Positions 16,166 to 25,065 of a stretch of DNA of 33,546 nucleotides are shown piece after piece. Position numbers and translations under genes: made by a program. Every line of letters starts with the position of its first letter. Positions within the stretch are counted from its first letter, which is position 1. Source of the DNA: Oleispira sp. (GTDB lineage: Bacteria > Pseudomonadota > Gammaproteobacteria > Pseudomonadales > Oceanobacteraceae); contig JAESQF010000084.1 of assembly GCA_016765295.1 (NCBI GenBank), positions 1 to 33,546 on the forward strand, written 5' to 3'. The notes under the pieces are model-generated. The model had not been told where the DNA came from. It did not search any database and saw only the letters and a program-made list of their open reading frames with translations.

Positions 16166-16922
16166 GGTTAGCGTTAAAAAATTACCCGTGCTAGTCACTC
16201 GACCAGCATCGCAAGCAGAAGAAATTTGCCCCGAGTTGGAAGCTCTAGGCTGCGAAGTTATTCGCCAGCCTATGTTAAAAATCGACGCGGTGGCTGAAAC
16301 GGCTAAAATCAAATCCCAATTTATGGATATTGACCTGTTTGATGCAGTTATTGCGATCAGTCGTAATGCCGCTGAAATGGGTTTAATGTATCTTGATCAA
16401 TACTGGCCGCAGTGGCCTCTAGGTGTTGATTGGATTGCGATTGGTCCTGTTACTGCTGCCGTTATGCAGGCTCAAGGGTTGGAAACCAAAATGCCTAGCA
16501 GTCAATTTGATAGCGAAGGCGCATTGAACATGCCTGAATTACAGAATGTTGCTGGCAAAAAAATCCTTATTTGGCGCGGTGTCGGTGGGCGTGAAACATT
16601 AGCCAGCACATTGCGTGAGCGCGGCGCAGAGGTAAAATATGCCGAGCTATATCAACGTTTAATCCCCGAGTATGATGAACAGCAATGGCAGCAAGCTTTA
16701 GCATTAAAACCTTTATTACTGGTCAGCAGTGGTCAAGGGTTAGAGGCTATCGCGGCGCAGCAGCCAAAGATTGCAGATAGCGTTCGTGGCATCATTGCCC
16801 CTAGCAGCCGCGTCGCAAAACTGGCAAAATCATTGGGCTTTGGCAAAATTCAGATTGCCACCAGCGCTCAAGATGTCGATATGTTAGGTGCAGTTAAAAA
16901 GTGGATAGCGACGAGTCAGTAA
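16152..16922 (+). CDS. hemD: Uroporphyrinogen-III synthase
   Basis: HemD closes and inverts ring D of hydroxymethylbilane to give uroporphyrinogen III. With ATG at 16152 it has 256 residues and overlaps hemC by 14 bases, so translation is coupled; an upstream GTG at 16125 in the same frame is less likely. The weakly conserved family shows [22 protein letters not shown] at its start, a Ser-Arg-Asn-Ala segment ([12 protein letters not shown]) and [25 protein letters not shown] midway, typical of the two-lobed fold. Confidence 0.9.
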   Translation: MQTLKVSVKKLPVLVTRPASQAEEICPELEALGCEVIRQPMLKIDAVAETAKIKSQFMDIDLFDAVIAISRNAAEMGLMYLDQYWPQWPLGVDWIAIGPVTAAVMQAQGLETKMPSSQFDSEGALNMPELQNVAGKKILIWRGVGGRETLASTLRERGAEVKYAELYQRLIPEYDEQQWQQALALKPLLLVSSGQGLEAIAAQQPKIADSVRGIIAPSSRVAKLAKSLGFGKIQIATSAQDVDMLGAVKKWIATSQ

Positions 16923-16976
16923 TTTACAGCTGGCTGGTGATAATAAAATGAGTCGTCAATGGTTAAGGAAATAGAT

Positions 16977-18074
16977 GTGACTGAACAACTGGATGCAGAT
17001 AAGCCAACGAATGAAGTTGTGGAAGCTAACGTTGAAAGCAGTGCTAAAAATAGTACTGAAAATAACGTCGAAGCGAAAAAAGAGTCCCCCAAGCCGAAAA
17101 AACCTCTTTCTTTATTAGCGGTTCTCGCACTGATTTTAGTCTCCTTGGCTTTTCTTGCTATTGCCGGACTTAGCTGGAAAGGCTTTGGATTTATTCAACA
17201 GCTATCGGCGATTGAATTACAACTGCAAAAATCTGAGCAAGCTAAATCTACAGTTAATAAAGACCTTCAGCGTTTACAACAGAAAATGCTTGTGCAAACG
17301 AAGCTACAACAGCATACGAGCCAGCGCTTAGCACAACTCCCCGGTGCTGATAGTGATGATTGGTTAATTGCAGAAGCTGAATATTTATTACGTTTGGCAA
17401 ATCAAAGATTAAATTTAGAAAAAGATTGGCAAGGCTCGTTAGCAATTTTGGTCGTTGCTGATGGCATACTGGCGGAAACTAAAAATCCTCAGCTTGATCA
17501 TGTGCGTTCATTATTAGCCAATGAAATTGTCACCTTACGTGCCGTTCCCGCCGTCGATATAACAGGAGCAGTAAGCCGTATTCAAGCCGTTCAAGATCAA
17601 GTATTCAAATTAGAGTGGGTGCCTCGTACATTACCAAAGCTGGTACCTGAAGTTGAAACCAGCGACGAAAAAGTTGAGCTGAACCCTTGGCAAAAATTCT
17701 TAGCCAAAGCATGGAAAGGCTTAGGCAGTATTGTGCGTATACGAGACAATGATAAAGCGTTACCTGCGCCGTTAACCCCTGATCAGCATTATTATTTACA
17801 GCAAAATATGCAGCTCATGTTAGAGCAAGCACAAGTTGCCTTAGTGCGTCAGCAAGCTGAATTATATCGTCATAGCATCAATCGCACACAAGTTTGGTTA
17901 ACTCAGTTTGTGCGTACTGAAACAGCTCAAGCGCAAGCATTAAAAGAGACCTTGGCTGAATTGGCTAAGTGGCAGATTGCCCCCGTACTTCCTGATATCA
18001 GTGGCTCATTAATTGAACTACGTCGTTATTCTAGTGCGCAAAACCAGCCGCCAGTTAATAACTCAGCGAAATAA
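16977..18074 (+). CDS. hemX: HemX, membrane-anchored haem-operon protein
   Basis: HemX-family protein of unsettled function, often mislabelled uroporphyrinogen-III methyltransferase. The GTG at 16977 is preferred over the ATG at 16959: AAGGA sits 7 bases before it, and the product then begins TEQ after the initiator as E. coli HemX does (365 residues). A polar, Glu/Lys/Asn-rich N-terminal tail is followed by one transmembrane helix (about 43-67), a coiled coil (about 70-105), and a large periplasmic helical domain containing LLRLANQRLNLEKDWQGSLAIL. No methyltransferase SAM motif is present. It lies between hemD and hemY. Confidence 0.9.
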   Translation: MTEQLDADKPTNEVVEANVESSAKNSTENNVEAKKESPKPKKPLSLLAVLALILVSLAFLAIAGLSWKGFGFIQQLSAIELQLQKSEQAKSTVNKDLQRLQQKMLVQTKLQQHTSQRLAQLPGADSDDWLIAEAEYLLRLANQRLNLEKDWQGSLAILVVADGILAETKNPQLDHVRSLLANEIVTLRAVPAVDITGAVSRIQAVQDQVFKLEWVPRTLPKLVPEVETSDEKVELNPWQKFLAKAWKGLGSIVRIRDNDKALPAPLTPDQHYYLQQNMQLMLEQAQVALVRQQAELYRHSINRTQVWLTQFVRTETAQAQALKETLAELAKWQIAPVLPDISGSLIELRRYSSAQNQPPVNNSAK

Positions 18075-18091
18075 GCCACGGAGCCATTATT

Positions 18092-19291
18092 ATGAAAAAA
18101 CTTGTGGTACTTATCGCACTCTTTTTATTAGTCGGCTTAGGCTTTGGCTATCTTGTTAGCATTGATCCTGGTTATGTTTTATTTAGCTGGGATAGCTACA
18201 CCTTAGAAACCAGTTTTTGGTTTTTTAATATTATGCTGGGGTTGTTTTTCCTGTCAGCGTATTTGATTTTACGCTTTGTTTTGTTTTTGATCGGTAGCGA
18301 TTGGCGAATGAGCGATTGGCGTACACTGCGTCGCGCTAAACGCGGCAAGCGCCAAACAACACGGGGCTTTTTAAGCTTGGCTCAAGGCCAGTGGCATACT
18401 GCGGAACGTCAATTGATTCAAGCGGCGGCATTAGGTGATAACCCATTAATTAATTATTTGGGTGCTGCTCGCGCTGCTTATGAAAAAGGCGATATGGACA
18501 AGTCCGATCATTGGTTAAAAGAAGCCAGTCACAGTACCAAGGGTGCAGAGTTAGCCGTTGCGATAACCCAGATTCAGTTATTACTGTCTCGAGGACAAAC
18601 AGAACAAGCATTAGCCGTGGTATTACGCTTGCGTAAGAATAACCCTAAGCATAAGCATCTATTGAAAATGCATATTAAGGTATTGCGCGAATTAGAAGAT
18701 TGGGTAGGTTTAAAAGAATTATTGCCGACGGTACGTAAGCTGGCCAAGCTAATTCCTCAAAACAAGCTAAAAGAATTGGAAGAAAAAGTAGTCATTCAGT
18801 TAATGCAGCGTGCTGCAAAAAGTTCGAATACAGCAGCAAATGGAGCTGGGCAGGCAGAGCTAATTAAAGAAATCTATAAGGATGCGCCGCGTTCGGTACG
18901 CTTATCGGCAGAGGTCTTAGGCTGTTATGTGGAGCTGTTAATACAATTACAGCAGCAAGGAAAGGCTGAGCAAGTATTGCGTAGTGCGTTGCCTTCAGTA
19001 TGGCATGATGATCTGGTGATGACTTATGGACGCCTGCAAGGTGATGATGTTCCGCAGCAATTATTGTTTGCCGAACAGCAACTAAAAGAACGCACTAATG
19101 ATCCCGTACTATTGTTAGCCTTAGGGCGAATAGCTATCCGAGCAGGGAATGAAGCAAAAGCGCAAGAATACCTAGAGGCCGCAAGCAAGATTAAAGCGCT
19201 GCCTGAAGTGCATTCTGAACTGGGTTATTTGTTAACCAAGCAAGGTGCATTTGAAAGTGCTTGTGAGCACTTCAATAAAGCGTTGGCTTAG
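18092..19291 (+). CDS. hemY: HemY, TPR membrane protein of haem synthesis
   Basis: A 399-residue protein with two N-terminal transmembrane helices (about 4-22 and 43-67), the HemY_N signature YLVSIDPGYVLFSWDSYTLE between them, then SLAQGQWHTAERQLIQAA beginning a series of tetratricopeptide helices to the C-terminus. Unlike the Bacillus protoporphyrinogen oxidase of the same name it has no flavin motif; in gammaproteobacteria it is thought to act late in haem assembly or porphyrin homeostasis. It starts 17 bases after hemX, and a terminator follows. Confidence 0.92.
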   Translation: MKKLVVLIALFLLVGLGFGYLVSIDPGYVLFSWDSYTLETSFWFFNIMLGLFFLSAYLILRFVLFLIGSDWRMSDWRTLRRAKRGKRQTTRGFLSLAQGQWHTAERQLIQAAALGDNPLINYLGAARAAYEKGDMDKSDHWLKEASHSTKGAELAVAITQIQLLLSRGQTEQALAVVLRLRKNNPKHKHLLKMHIKVLRELEDWVGLKELLPTVRKLAKLIPQNKLKELEEKVVIQLMQRAAKSSNTAANGAGQAELIKEIYKDAPRSVRLSAEVLGCYVELLIQLQQQGKAEQVLRSALPSVWHDDLVMTYGRLQGDDVPQQLLFAEQQLKERTNDPVLLLALGRIAIRAGNEAKAQEYLEAASKIKALPEVHSELGYLLTKQGAFESACEHFNKALA

Positions 19292-19303
19292 CTAGCTTAG
19301 AAT

Positions 19304-19330
19304 AAAGGCTTCTTATAAGAAGCCTTTTTT
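19304..19330. terminator. Bidirectional terminator between hemY and the ferredoxin reductase
   Basis: A perfect hairpin with arms AAAGGCTTCT (19304-19313) and AGAAGCCTTT (19318-19327) and loop TATA is flanked by A on the left and T on the right, so it can stop transcription from both convergent operons. Confidence 0.92.
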
Positions 19331-19343
19331 ATATATTTATTTT

Positions 19344-20399
19344 CTACTTCTTTTCACGCGGAGCATAGCTAAACACATCGCTGTGCATATTCGCTTCGCT
19401 TAATCCTAACTTCTCTAATTGATCCAATGTTCCATGCACCATAGTCGGTGAACCACAGGCATACATCTGCACATCTTTTAAATCATCAAAGTCTTCATGA
19501 ATTATTTCATAAATCCAGCCAGCACGCCCTTGCCAGCTATCAACACCGGCTTCTAGCACTGGATGGAAGGTGAAATTGGTGAACTCATCAGCCCAGTGCT
19601 TTGGCGTATCGTATAAATAGAATTCATCTAAAGAACGATTTGACCAGTATAGGTGGACTTCGTGTTCAGGATCTTGGGCTAAAATGGCTTCTGCTAAACA
19701 TTGAATTTGCGAAAATCCAGTGCCTGCACAGACTAATAAAATAGGCTGCTTGGGTAACTTTTTTAAGAAACACTCACCTTTGGCGAGAGTGACTTTAACG
19801 GTGCTGCGATTCTCAGCGGCTTGGCTTAGCTCGGCAATAATACTTGCGGTCACTTCATTATGATCAGAGATCTGCAATTCTAAGCGACGCGGCTGCTTGG
19901 GGTCAGGCGCATTGGCGATAGAATACGGCAGTTGCTGATCAGCAATATGCAGTTCTAAATACTGGCCTGGTAAATACTCGAGTTTGCTGCCCGCAGGGGC
20001 CAATAGCTCGATGCGGTAAACAGATGCATTTAAGGCCTCAACACTCGACACTTGGCAAGCAAGGGTCTTTACCGGGGAGTGTCCGGGTGCATAAATCTCT
20101 GGCATAAAAATCTCTAGATCTGATAACGGATAAGTTAAACACAATAATACCTGATTAGGAGACTCAAGTATTTCACCTTTTTGCTGCTCGACCTGATAAC
20201 CCTGGCGCTGATCGATGCTGCCAGACAACAATTTGGCTTCGCAGATTTGGCAGACACCGTTTTCACAGCTTAACGGAATAATGACTCCTTGCTCAAAGCA
20301 AGCCTCTTGCAAGGCCTGGTTGTCGGCCACCTGAATGGATACTCCAGATGGCTGAAAGGTTACCCTATGTGTATTCGGCTTCTGTGGAAAAGTCGTCAT
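19344..20399 (-). CDS. Ferredoxin/FAD-dependent NAD(P)H reductase
   Basis: A 351-residue electron-transfer flavoprotein: an N-terminal plant-type [2Fe-2S] ferredoxin domain with ligands C45, C50, C53 and C87 (motif CENGVCQIC), an FAD-binding barrel with LPYSIANAP at about 157-165, and an NAD(P)-binding domain with LVCAGTGFSQ. Such proteins are often annotated CDP-6-deoxy-glucoseen reductase, but the constant partnership with ubiD (here 15 bases upstream) suggests a role as flavin or electron supplier, for example reduced FMN for the UbiX/UbiD prenyl-FMN system; that is inference. Confidence 0.85.
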   Translation of the reverse strand: MTTFPQKPNTHRVTFQPSGVSIQVADNQALQEACFEQGVIIPLSCENGVCQICEAKLLSGSIDQRQGYQVEQQKGEILESPNQVLLCLTYPLSDLEIFMPEIYAPGHSPVKTLACQVSSVEALNASVYRIELLAPAGSKLEYLPGQYLELHIADQQLPYSIANAPDPKQPRRLELQISDHNEVTASIIAELSQAAENRSTVKVTLAKGECFLKKLPKQPILLVCAGTGFSQIQCLAEAILAQDPEHEVHLYWSNRSLDEFYLYDTPKHWADEFTNFTFHPVLEAGVDSWQGRAGWIYEIIHEDFDDLKDVQMYACGSPTMVHGTLDQLEKLGLSEANMHSDVFSYAPREKK

Positions 20400-20414
20400 G
20401 TTATAAAGCTCTTC

Positions 20415-21878
20415 TCATAAGCCTAGCTCATCCCAGATATCATCGATCTTATCTTTTACCGCTTCGTCCATGACTATCGGTTCACCCCATTCACGATCGG
20501 TTTCACCAGGCCATTTGTTGGTCGCGTCTAAGCCCATTTTTGAGCCTAGGCCAGAAACGGGAGAGGCAAAATCGAGATAATCAATCGGCGTATTGTCGAT
20601 CAAGGTAGTATCGCGAGTCGGATCCATGCGGGTCGTTATCGCCCAAATTACGTCGTTCCAATCACGGGCATTAATATCGTCATCGGTGACGATGACGAAC
20701 TTGGTATACATAAACTGGCGTAAGAAAGACCACACCCCAAGCATTATGCGTTTTGCATGCCCTGGGTATTGTTTCTTAATCGTTACGATCGCCATACGAT
20801 ACGAGCAGCCTTCAGGCGACAAGTAGAAGTCGGTAATCTCGGGGAATTGCTTACGTAAAATCGGTACAAATACTTCATTCAGCGCAAGACCCAAGATGGC
20901 TGGCTCATCAGGTGGACGGCCGGTATAGGTGCTGTGATAAATCGGATCTTTACGATGGGTGATACGCTCAACGGTGAATACTGGGAAGCTATCCACTTCG
21001 TTGTAATAGCCAGTATGGTCACCAAACGGACCTTCATCAGCCATTTCGTCTGGGTAGATAAAGCCTTCTAGAATAATCTCTGCGGTAGCGGGTACCATCA
21101 AGTCGTTACCCATACTCTTCACAACTTCGGTGCGGCTATTGCGTAATAGGCCAGCAAAGGCGTATTCCGATAGGGTATCCGGCACCGGTGTTACCGCGCC
21201 TAGAATTGTTGCCGGATCAGCCCCTAAGGCAACGGATACCGGATATGGCTGACCAGGATTCTGCTGCTGAAATTCGCGGAAATCCAAGGCACCGCCACGA
21301 TGGCTTAACCAACGCATAATGAGTTTGTTCTTGGCGATCACCTGCATGCGGTAGATGCCTAGATTGTGACGATCTTTATTGGGCCCTTTGGTTATAACTA
21401 AAGGCCAAGTAATCAGTGGCGATACATCTCCCGGCCAGCAATGCTGGATCGGAAATTTACTCAGATCGACAGCTTCACCTTCGTGCACAATTTCTTGGCA
21501 AGGCGCTTTCTTAACGACTTTCTGGCTTAAGCTCAGTATCTTTCTGAAAATAGGCAGTTTACTCCAAGCGTCTTTAAGATCCTTGGGTGGCTCTGGCTCT
21601 TTCAGGAAGGCGAGCAGTTCGCCCACTTCGCGCAAGGCTGCTACGGAAGATTCACCCATGCCCATCGCGACGCGCTCTGGAGTACCAAACAAGTTGGCAA
21701 GTACGGGCATGGTATGCCCAATAGGGTTTTCAAATAATAATGCCGGGCCGCCCGCACGTAATACACGATCGGCGATTTCGGTCATTTCTAAATGAGGGTC
21801 GACTGGATAGCTGATGCGCTTAAGCTCACCCTTCTTTTCCAGTTGCTTGATGAAGTCACGCAGGTCTTTATATTTCAC
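20415..21878 (-). CDS. ubiD: 3-octaprenyl-4-hydroxybenzoate decarboxylase
   Basis: UbiD decarboxylates polyprenyl-4-hydroxybenzoate in ubiquinone synthesis using prenylated FMN. I choose the GTG at 21878 (487 residues) over the ATG at 21923 because the product then begins [21 protein letters not shown], as UbiD proteins do, with AGG seven bases before. Recognisable segments are [18 protein letters not shown], the cofactor-site [18 protein letters not shown] and a C-terminal [12 protein letters not shown]. Length is close to the 497 of E. coli. The ferredoxin reductase follows in the same operon. Confidence 0.95.
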   Translation of the reverse strand: MKYKDLRDFIKQLEKKGELKRISYPVDPHLEMTEIADRVLRAGGPALLFENPIGHTMPVLANLFGTPERVAMGMGESSVAALREVGELLAFLKEPEPPKDLKDAWSKLPIFRKILSLSQKVVKKAPCQEIVHEGEAVDLSKFPIQHCWPGDVSPLITWPLVITKGPNKDRHNLGIYRMQVIAKNKLIMRWLSHRGGALDFREFQQQNPGQPYPVSVALGADPATILGAVTPVPDTLSEYAFAGLLRNSRTEVVKSMGNDLMVPATAEIILEGFIYPDEMADEGPFGDHTGYYNEVDSFPVFTVERITHRKDPIYHSTYTGRPPDEPAILGLALNEVFVPILRKQFPEITDFYLSPEGCSYRMAIVTIKKQYPGHAKRIMLGVWSFLRQFMYTKFVIVTDDDINARDWNDVIWAITTRMDPTRDTTLIDNTPIDYLDFASPVSGLGSKMGLDATNKWPGETDREWGEPIVMDEAVKDKIDDIWDELGL

Positions 21879-21937
21879 GAATAGCCTGTTTATGGTGATG
21901 AATATCTTGAATGCCCACATCATAAAGGGCTAAGCGG

Positions 21938-21965
21938 TTGATTTCTAATCTTATGTCCCTAATAT
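21938..21965 (+). promoter_or_regulatory. Possible promoter for the DUF423 gene
   Basis: TTGATT (21938-21943) and TAATAT (21960-21965) are 16 bases apart in the divergent gap between ubiD and the DUF423 gene. Moderate match. Confidence 0.35.
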
Positions 21966-22023
21966 GGCGGCTAATTACCCTTAATGTCGATATTTAGGCG
22001 ATTAATTTAGAAGGATGCGGAAT

Positions 22024-22455
22024 ATGCTTAGCGCCAGAGTTTATTTACTAATAAGTGCTATTAGCGGTTTGTTAAGTGTGGTTTTAGGCGCTTTTGGTGC
22101 TCATGGATTAAAGAAGGTAGTGAGTGCTGAAATGCTGACGGCCTATCAAACTGGGGTGCAGTATCAGTTTATCCATACCTTAGCTTTGCTGGCCTTGGCA
22201 ATCGTGATGTTAACCTCTGGATCTAATCCTGCGGTGGCTGCTATTAAGGTAAAGAATAAGCTGAAGTGGAGCGCTAATCTGATGATAGCTGGCATTGTGC
22301 TATTCAGTGGCAGCTTATATACCATGACATTTATGTCTGTGGCAGGTGGGTTCCCAGCTTGGTTAGGCCCGATTACCCCTATTGGTGGATTAACCTTTAT
22401 AATGGCTTGGATTTTATTGGCAGTTGCAGCTTACAAGCTACCTGTTGAAAAGTAA
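22024..22455 (+). CDS. DUF423 membrane protein
   Basis: A 143-residue inner-membrane protein of the DUF423 (YgdD) family. Four hydrophobic segments, with the hallmark [10 protein letters not shown] in the first loop and [11 protein letters not shown] in the second helix. Start at 22024: AAGG at 22011-22014 is correctly spaced for this ATG, whereas the upstream ATG at 22015 directly abuts it. Function unknown in the family. trmB begins about 50 bases downstream and is likely co-transcribed. Confidence 0.88.
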   Translation: MLSARVYLLISAISGLLSVVLGAFGAHGLKKVVSAEMLTAYQTGVQYQFIHTLALLALAIVMLTSGSNPAVAAIKVKNKLKWSANLMIAGIVLFSGSLYTMTFMSVAGGFPAWLGPITPIGGLTFIMAWILLAVAAYKLPVEK

Positions 22456-22504
22456 GAATCGTTTTACTGCACATTTTAATATGATTGATGAAGAGAAAAA
22501 TACC

Positions 22505-23287
22505 GTGACTGAGCAAGACCCATTGTTGGTAGAGAAAGAGCTGACAGAAGAAGTCTCTAATGAAGAAGTTGTTAGCGAAGAAGCTTTAACTGAAGCCGGT
22601 GTTATTGATAGCCAAAAGCGCCGTATCCGATCTTTCGTGCGTCGTACCGGTCGCTTGACCGCAGGCCAGCAACTTGGCTATGACCGTCAGTGGGATACTC
22701 TAGGGTTTGCTTTAGAAGATGGCGTATTTGATATTCCAAAAGCTTTCGGTCGCGAAGCGTATACCGTATTAGAAATCGGTTTTGGTATGGGCCAATCATT
22801 TATTGAAATGGCTAAAGCTGAGCCAGAAAAGAATTACATCGGTATCGAAGTGCATACTCCGGGTGTAGGTTCTGCTTTACGCATGGCGGATGAAGAAGGC
22901 CTAACCAACGTTCGTATCAGCCAAGACGATGCGATTGAAGTATTGAAGCACCAGATTGCGGATGAGAGCTTTGATTGTTTGCAGTTATTTTTCCCCGACC
23001 CTTGGCATAAGAAACGCCATAATAAGCGTCGCATCGTAAATGAAGAATTTATTCAGAAGATTCGCAGTAAAATGAAGACAGGTGGCATTATCCACATGGC
23101 AACAGACTGGGAACCGTATGCTGAGCACATGATGGAAGTATTGAGCGCTGCTAAAGGTTATAAAAACCAAGCGGGCGAAGGACAATATACTGCGCGTCCT
23201 GAGCATCGCCCACTGACTAAATTCGAAAAGCGTGGCGAAAAATTAGGCCATGGGATTTGGGATTTGTTTTTTGAGAAAGTTAGTTAA
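22505..23287 (+). CDS. trmB: tRNA (guanine-46-N7)-methyltransferase
   Basis: TrmB methylates G46 in the variable loop of tRNA with S-adenosylmethionine. SAM-binding motif EIGFGMGQ at about 90-97, IGIEVHTPG, and the diagnostic [16 protein letters not shown] at about 160-175; the C-terminal [16 protein letters not shown] is also typical. The start is uncertain: GTG at 22505 (260 residues) has GAAGAGA 8 bases upstream; ATG at 22481 (268 residues) has no ribosome site. The Glu-rich segment at 10-35 is a variable N-terminal extension. Confidence 0.94.
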   Translation: MTEQDPLLVEKELTEEVSNEEVVSEEALTEAGVIDSQKRRIRSFVRRTGRLTAGQQLGYDRQWDTLGFALEDGVFDIPKAFGREAYTVLEIGFGMGQSFIEMAKAEPEKNYIGIEVHTPGVGSALRMADEEGLTNVRISQDDAIEVLKHQIADESFDCLQLFFPDPWHKKRHNKRRIVNEEFIQKIRSKMKTGGIIHMATDWEPYAEHMMEVLSAAKGYKNQAGEGQYTARPEHRPLTKFEKRGEKLGHGIWDLFFEKVS

Positions 23288-23338
23288 TTCAAATTAGTTA
23301 ACAAAGATAATTCAGTTTTAGAATTTAGGAATTTGAGC

Positions 23339-23632
23339 ATGATTAAGAAAGATAAAGAAAAAGTATTCGGTGGTGAGTGGAGCCAAGCTCAGTTGGAAGA
23401 GTTCTTAGTAGAGCAAGATTATCCTGGTGAAACGGCTAACTTCACCTCAATTATTCGTGCCTATCGTCACATGATGCCAGCGTCTTTTGCTGATTTTCTT
23501 GTTTTGTTAAAAGAAAAAGGCGGTGATGTGAACGCTAAGAATGACGCGGGCGAAACGGCTTATTCCATTATAGCGACACACCCTAAAGGTGTTGAGTTTG
23601 CAGCTTTATTGCAAGAAGCTGGCGCTAAGTAA
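23339..23632 (+). CDS. PA4642-family small protein
   Basis: A 97-residue soluble protein resembling the uncharacterised PA4642 family of Pseudomonadales. It has a Lys-rich start (MIKKDKEKVFGG) and a C-terminal ankyrin-like segment, GGDVNAKNDAGETAYSII, then EFAALLQEAGAK. The ATG at 23339 has AGGA eight bases before; a TTG six bases upstream is also in frame but less likely. No function is known. It follows trmB by 51 bases. Its last codons abut the gene remnant described next. Confidence 0.75.
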   Translation: MIKKDKEKVFGGEWSQAQLEEFLVEQDYPGETANFTSIIRAYRHMMPASFADFLVLLKEKGGDVNAKNDAGETAYSIIATHPKGVEFAALLQEAGAK

Positions 23633-23666
23633 TTTCAGCCATCTGTTCAGTGTGGCTAATTAGAAA
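23631..23666 (-). pseudogene. Remnant of a second solute-binding protein gene (C-terminal 12 codons)
   Basis: Read on the minus strand this gap encodes FLISHTEQMAEI, against FLISHAEQVAEI at the C-terminus of the intact solute-binding gene (24172-24207). About 29 of 36 bases agree and several differences are synonymous (CTA/TTG, ATT/ATA, ATT/ATC), which indicates descent from coding sequence. After one more codon the remnant reaches a stop, inside the end of the PA4642-family gene. Confidence 0.6.
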
Positions 23667-23685
23667 TGTAACATTGGAGAGCAGA

Positions 23686-24129
23686 ATGAAGCGCATTAAA
23701 ACTAGTTATGTAAAACGAATAGTATTAAGTACTATTTTATCATGTTCATTAGGCTCTATCGCTTATGCAGAAAGCCCAACTGCGCTGCAGGGCGTAAAGC
23801 TCGGTTTCGGTGCAGATATGGGGCTTGGCATTACGGCTCAGATGGGCAAGTTTAATGGTTTTTTTGGTAATGATGGTATAGCGGTTGACTATATTGTTGT
23901 TAAAAAGAAACTCGGGAAAAAACCAAGTGCTACTCCTGTTCATTGGTATGCAGGTGCCGGTGGCTTTGGTGAGTGGAAGGGTGGTGCTGGTGTGCGTGCT
24001 CCTGTTGGTATTGAAATCAGCTTTGCTGAACGCTTGGATGCATATGTCCAGGTGATTCCAGAATTTAAGATTATTGACGGTGCCAAATTTGGCTTAGGTG
24101 GTGGCCTTGGTGTACGTTACCAGTTCTGA
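23686..24129 (+). CDS. Small exported outer-membrane-like protein, unknown family
   Basis: A 147-residue protein from the ATG at 23686 (GGAGAG six bases upstream). It has a basic N-terminus and hydrophobic core with cleavage after AYA (about residue 29), then a Gly-rich, alternating sequence (LGFGADMGLGITAQMG, WYAGAGGFGEWKGGAGVR) ending in VRYQF. The terminal Phe and strand pattern suggest a small beta-barrel outer-membrane protein. I do not recognise the family; it resembles YadA-type or BAPKO_0422-like barrels only in composition. It separates the PA4642-family gene plus remnant from the intact solute-binding gene, as if inserted between them. Confidence 0.7.
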   Translation: MKRIKTSYVKRIVLSTILSCSLGSIAYAESPTALQGVKLGFGADMGLGITAQMGKFNGFFGNDGIAVDYIVVKKKLGKKPSATPVHWYAGAGGFGEWKGGAGVRAPVGIEISFAERLDAYVQVIPEFKIIDGAKFGLGGGLGVRYQF

Positions 24130-24147
24130 TGTAACCCTACGCTCTGA

Positions 24148-24873
24148 TTATTTCAGCCCGTAGCGGTTACGGATTTCAGCCACCTGTTCTGCGTGGCTTA
24201 TCAAAAACTTATCAAATAGTGTAATTAGCTCTTTATGTTTAATACTGGAAAGGTGATAAGCATAATTAAAAGCAGGGTACTTAGGATGGGCTATCAATAT
24301 CTTATTTGGATAGAGTTGTTTAGCCACTTCTAGCGCAACCTCAGTATTAAAATAAATAGCATCGACTCGGCCAGAAATGAGCATATGAATTAATTGTTCA
24401 ATTTTTTTGGTCTTAACCAGTTCAAATTCTTTGTTTTTTATATTGTCTTTTATTCCTGGAGTGCTGAAACCAAAAATATTACCGACTAATTTAACCGTTT
24501 TATATTCATCCTCGCTTCCTTTTTCCGGCTTAACAATAATCAGTGTCTCACTGACGGCTAATACCGGCGCGCTATAATGTACTAATACCTCAGAATGTAG
24601 TGAGGCAGACCAAAGAGAATTATCAGGGAACTTTAAGTCGATACGGCCTTTGACAAATTCGTTGAATAAACGAGGTACCGGCATGGGGTGGTAATCAAGT
24701 TTTAATTTTTGCGACTGAGCAAATAAATCAATAATTTCGCGCGCTGCTCCTTGGTATTTGTCCTCTTTGTCAAAATGGAAGTAAGGGGCGTAGTCAGTTG
24801 TTTCGACTCCCACGATAAGGGCAGTTGAAATATTACAGTAGAGACTGAATATAACTAAAAGAAATAAACGCAT
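24148..24873 (-). CDS. Periplasmic solute-binding protein (SBP_bac_3 type)
   Basis: A 241-residue exported protein with signal peptide 1-18 (cleavage near STA) and a family 3 extracellular solute-binding fold: VGVETTDYAPYFHFD near the start, GAAREIIDLFAQ for the first lobe, RLFNEFVKGRIDLKFPD, and LISGRVDAIYFNTEVAL in the second lobe. No transporter permease or ATPase adjoins it, so it may serve as a stand-alone ligand sensor or unlinked transporter subunit. The gene is AT-rich relative to the surrounding core genes. No strong ribosome site. A C-terminal fragment of a related gene lies about 540 bases away. Confidence 0.75.
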   Translation of the reverse strand: MRLFLLVIFSLYCNISTALIVGVETTDYAPYFHFDKEDKYQGAAREIIDLFAQSQKLKLDYHPMPVPRLFNEFVKGRIDLKFPDNSLWSASLHSEVLVHYSAPVLAVSETLIIVKPEKGSEDEYKTVKLVGNIFGFSTPGIKDNIKNKEFELVKTKKIEQLIHMLISGRVDAIYFNTEVALEVAKQLYPNKILIAHPKYPAFNYAYHLSSIKHKELITLFDKFLISHAEQVAEIRNRYGLK

Positions 24874-25005
24874 AAGTTCTTAATACATATGGTTAAAAAT
24901 AAACGGGAAGAAATAACAGAGTATCATAGTTTGTCAGTACTGCTACACCTATCATTAACGACTATGGCGTGGATATCAATATATGAAATGTAATATCTAA
25001 TATGT

Positions 25006-25050
25006 AAAGAAGAGAGAAAACACTAGAAGGCTTTTGCAGCACTTCTAGTG
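25006..25050 (-). terminator. Terminator after the beta-propeller gene
   Basis: On the minus strand CACTAGAAG (25050-25042) and CTTCTAGTG (25029-25021) form a perfect 9-bp stem with a 12-base loop, followed by TTTTCTCTCTTCTTT. It lies 16 bases after the stop codon. Confidence 0.75.
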
Positions 25051-25065
25051 AAGAGGTTGTGTAGA

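Noticed and set aside
16959-16976. ATG start for hemX six codons upstream
   Set aside because: No ribosome site precedes it, whereas GTG at 16977 has AAGGA at good spacing and gives the usual HemX N-terminus.
21379-21795. 138-codon frame antisense to ubiD
   Set aside because: Lies within conserved ubiD sequence and shows no domain or ribosome site.
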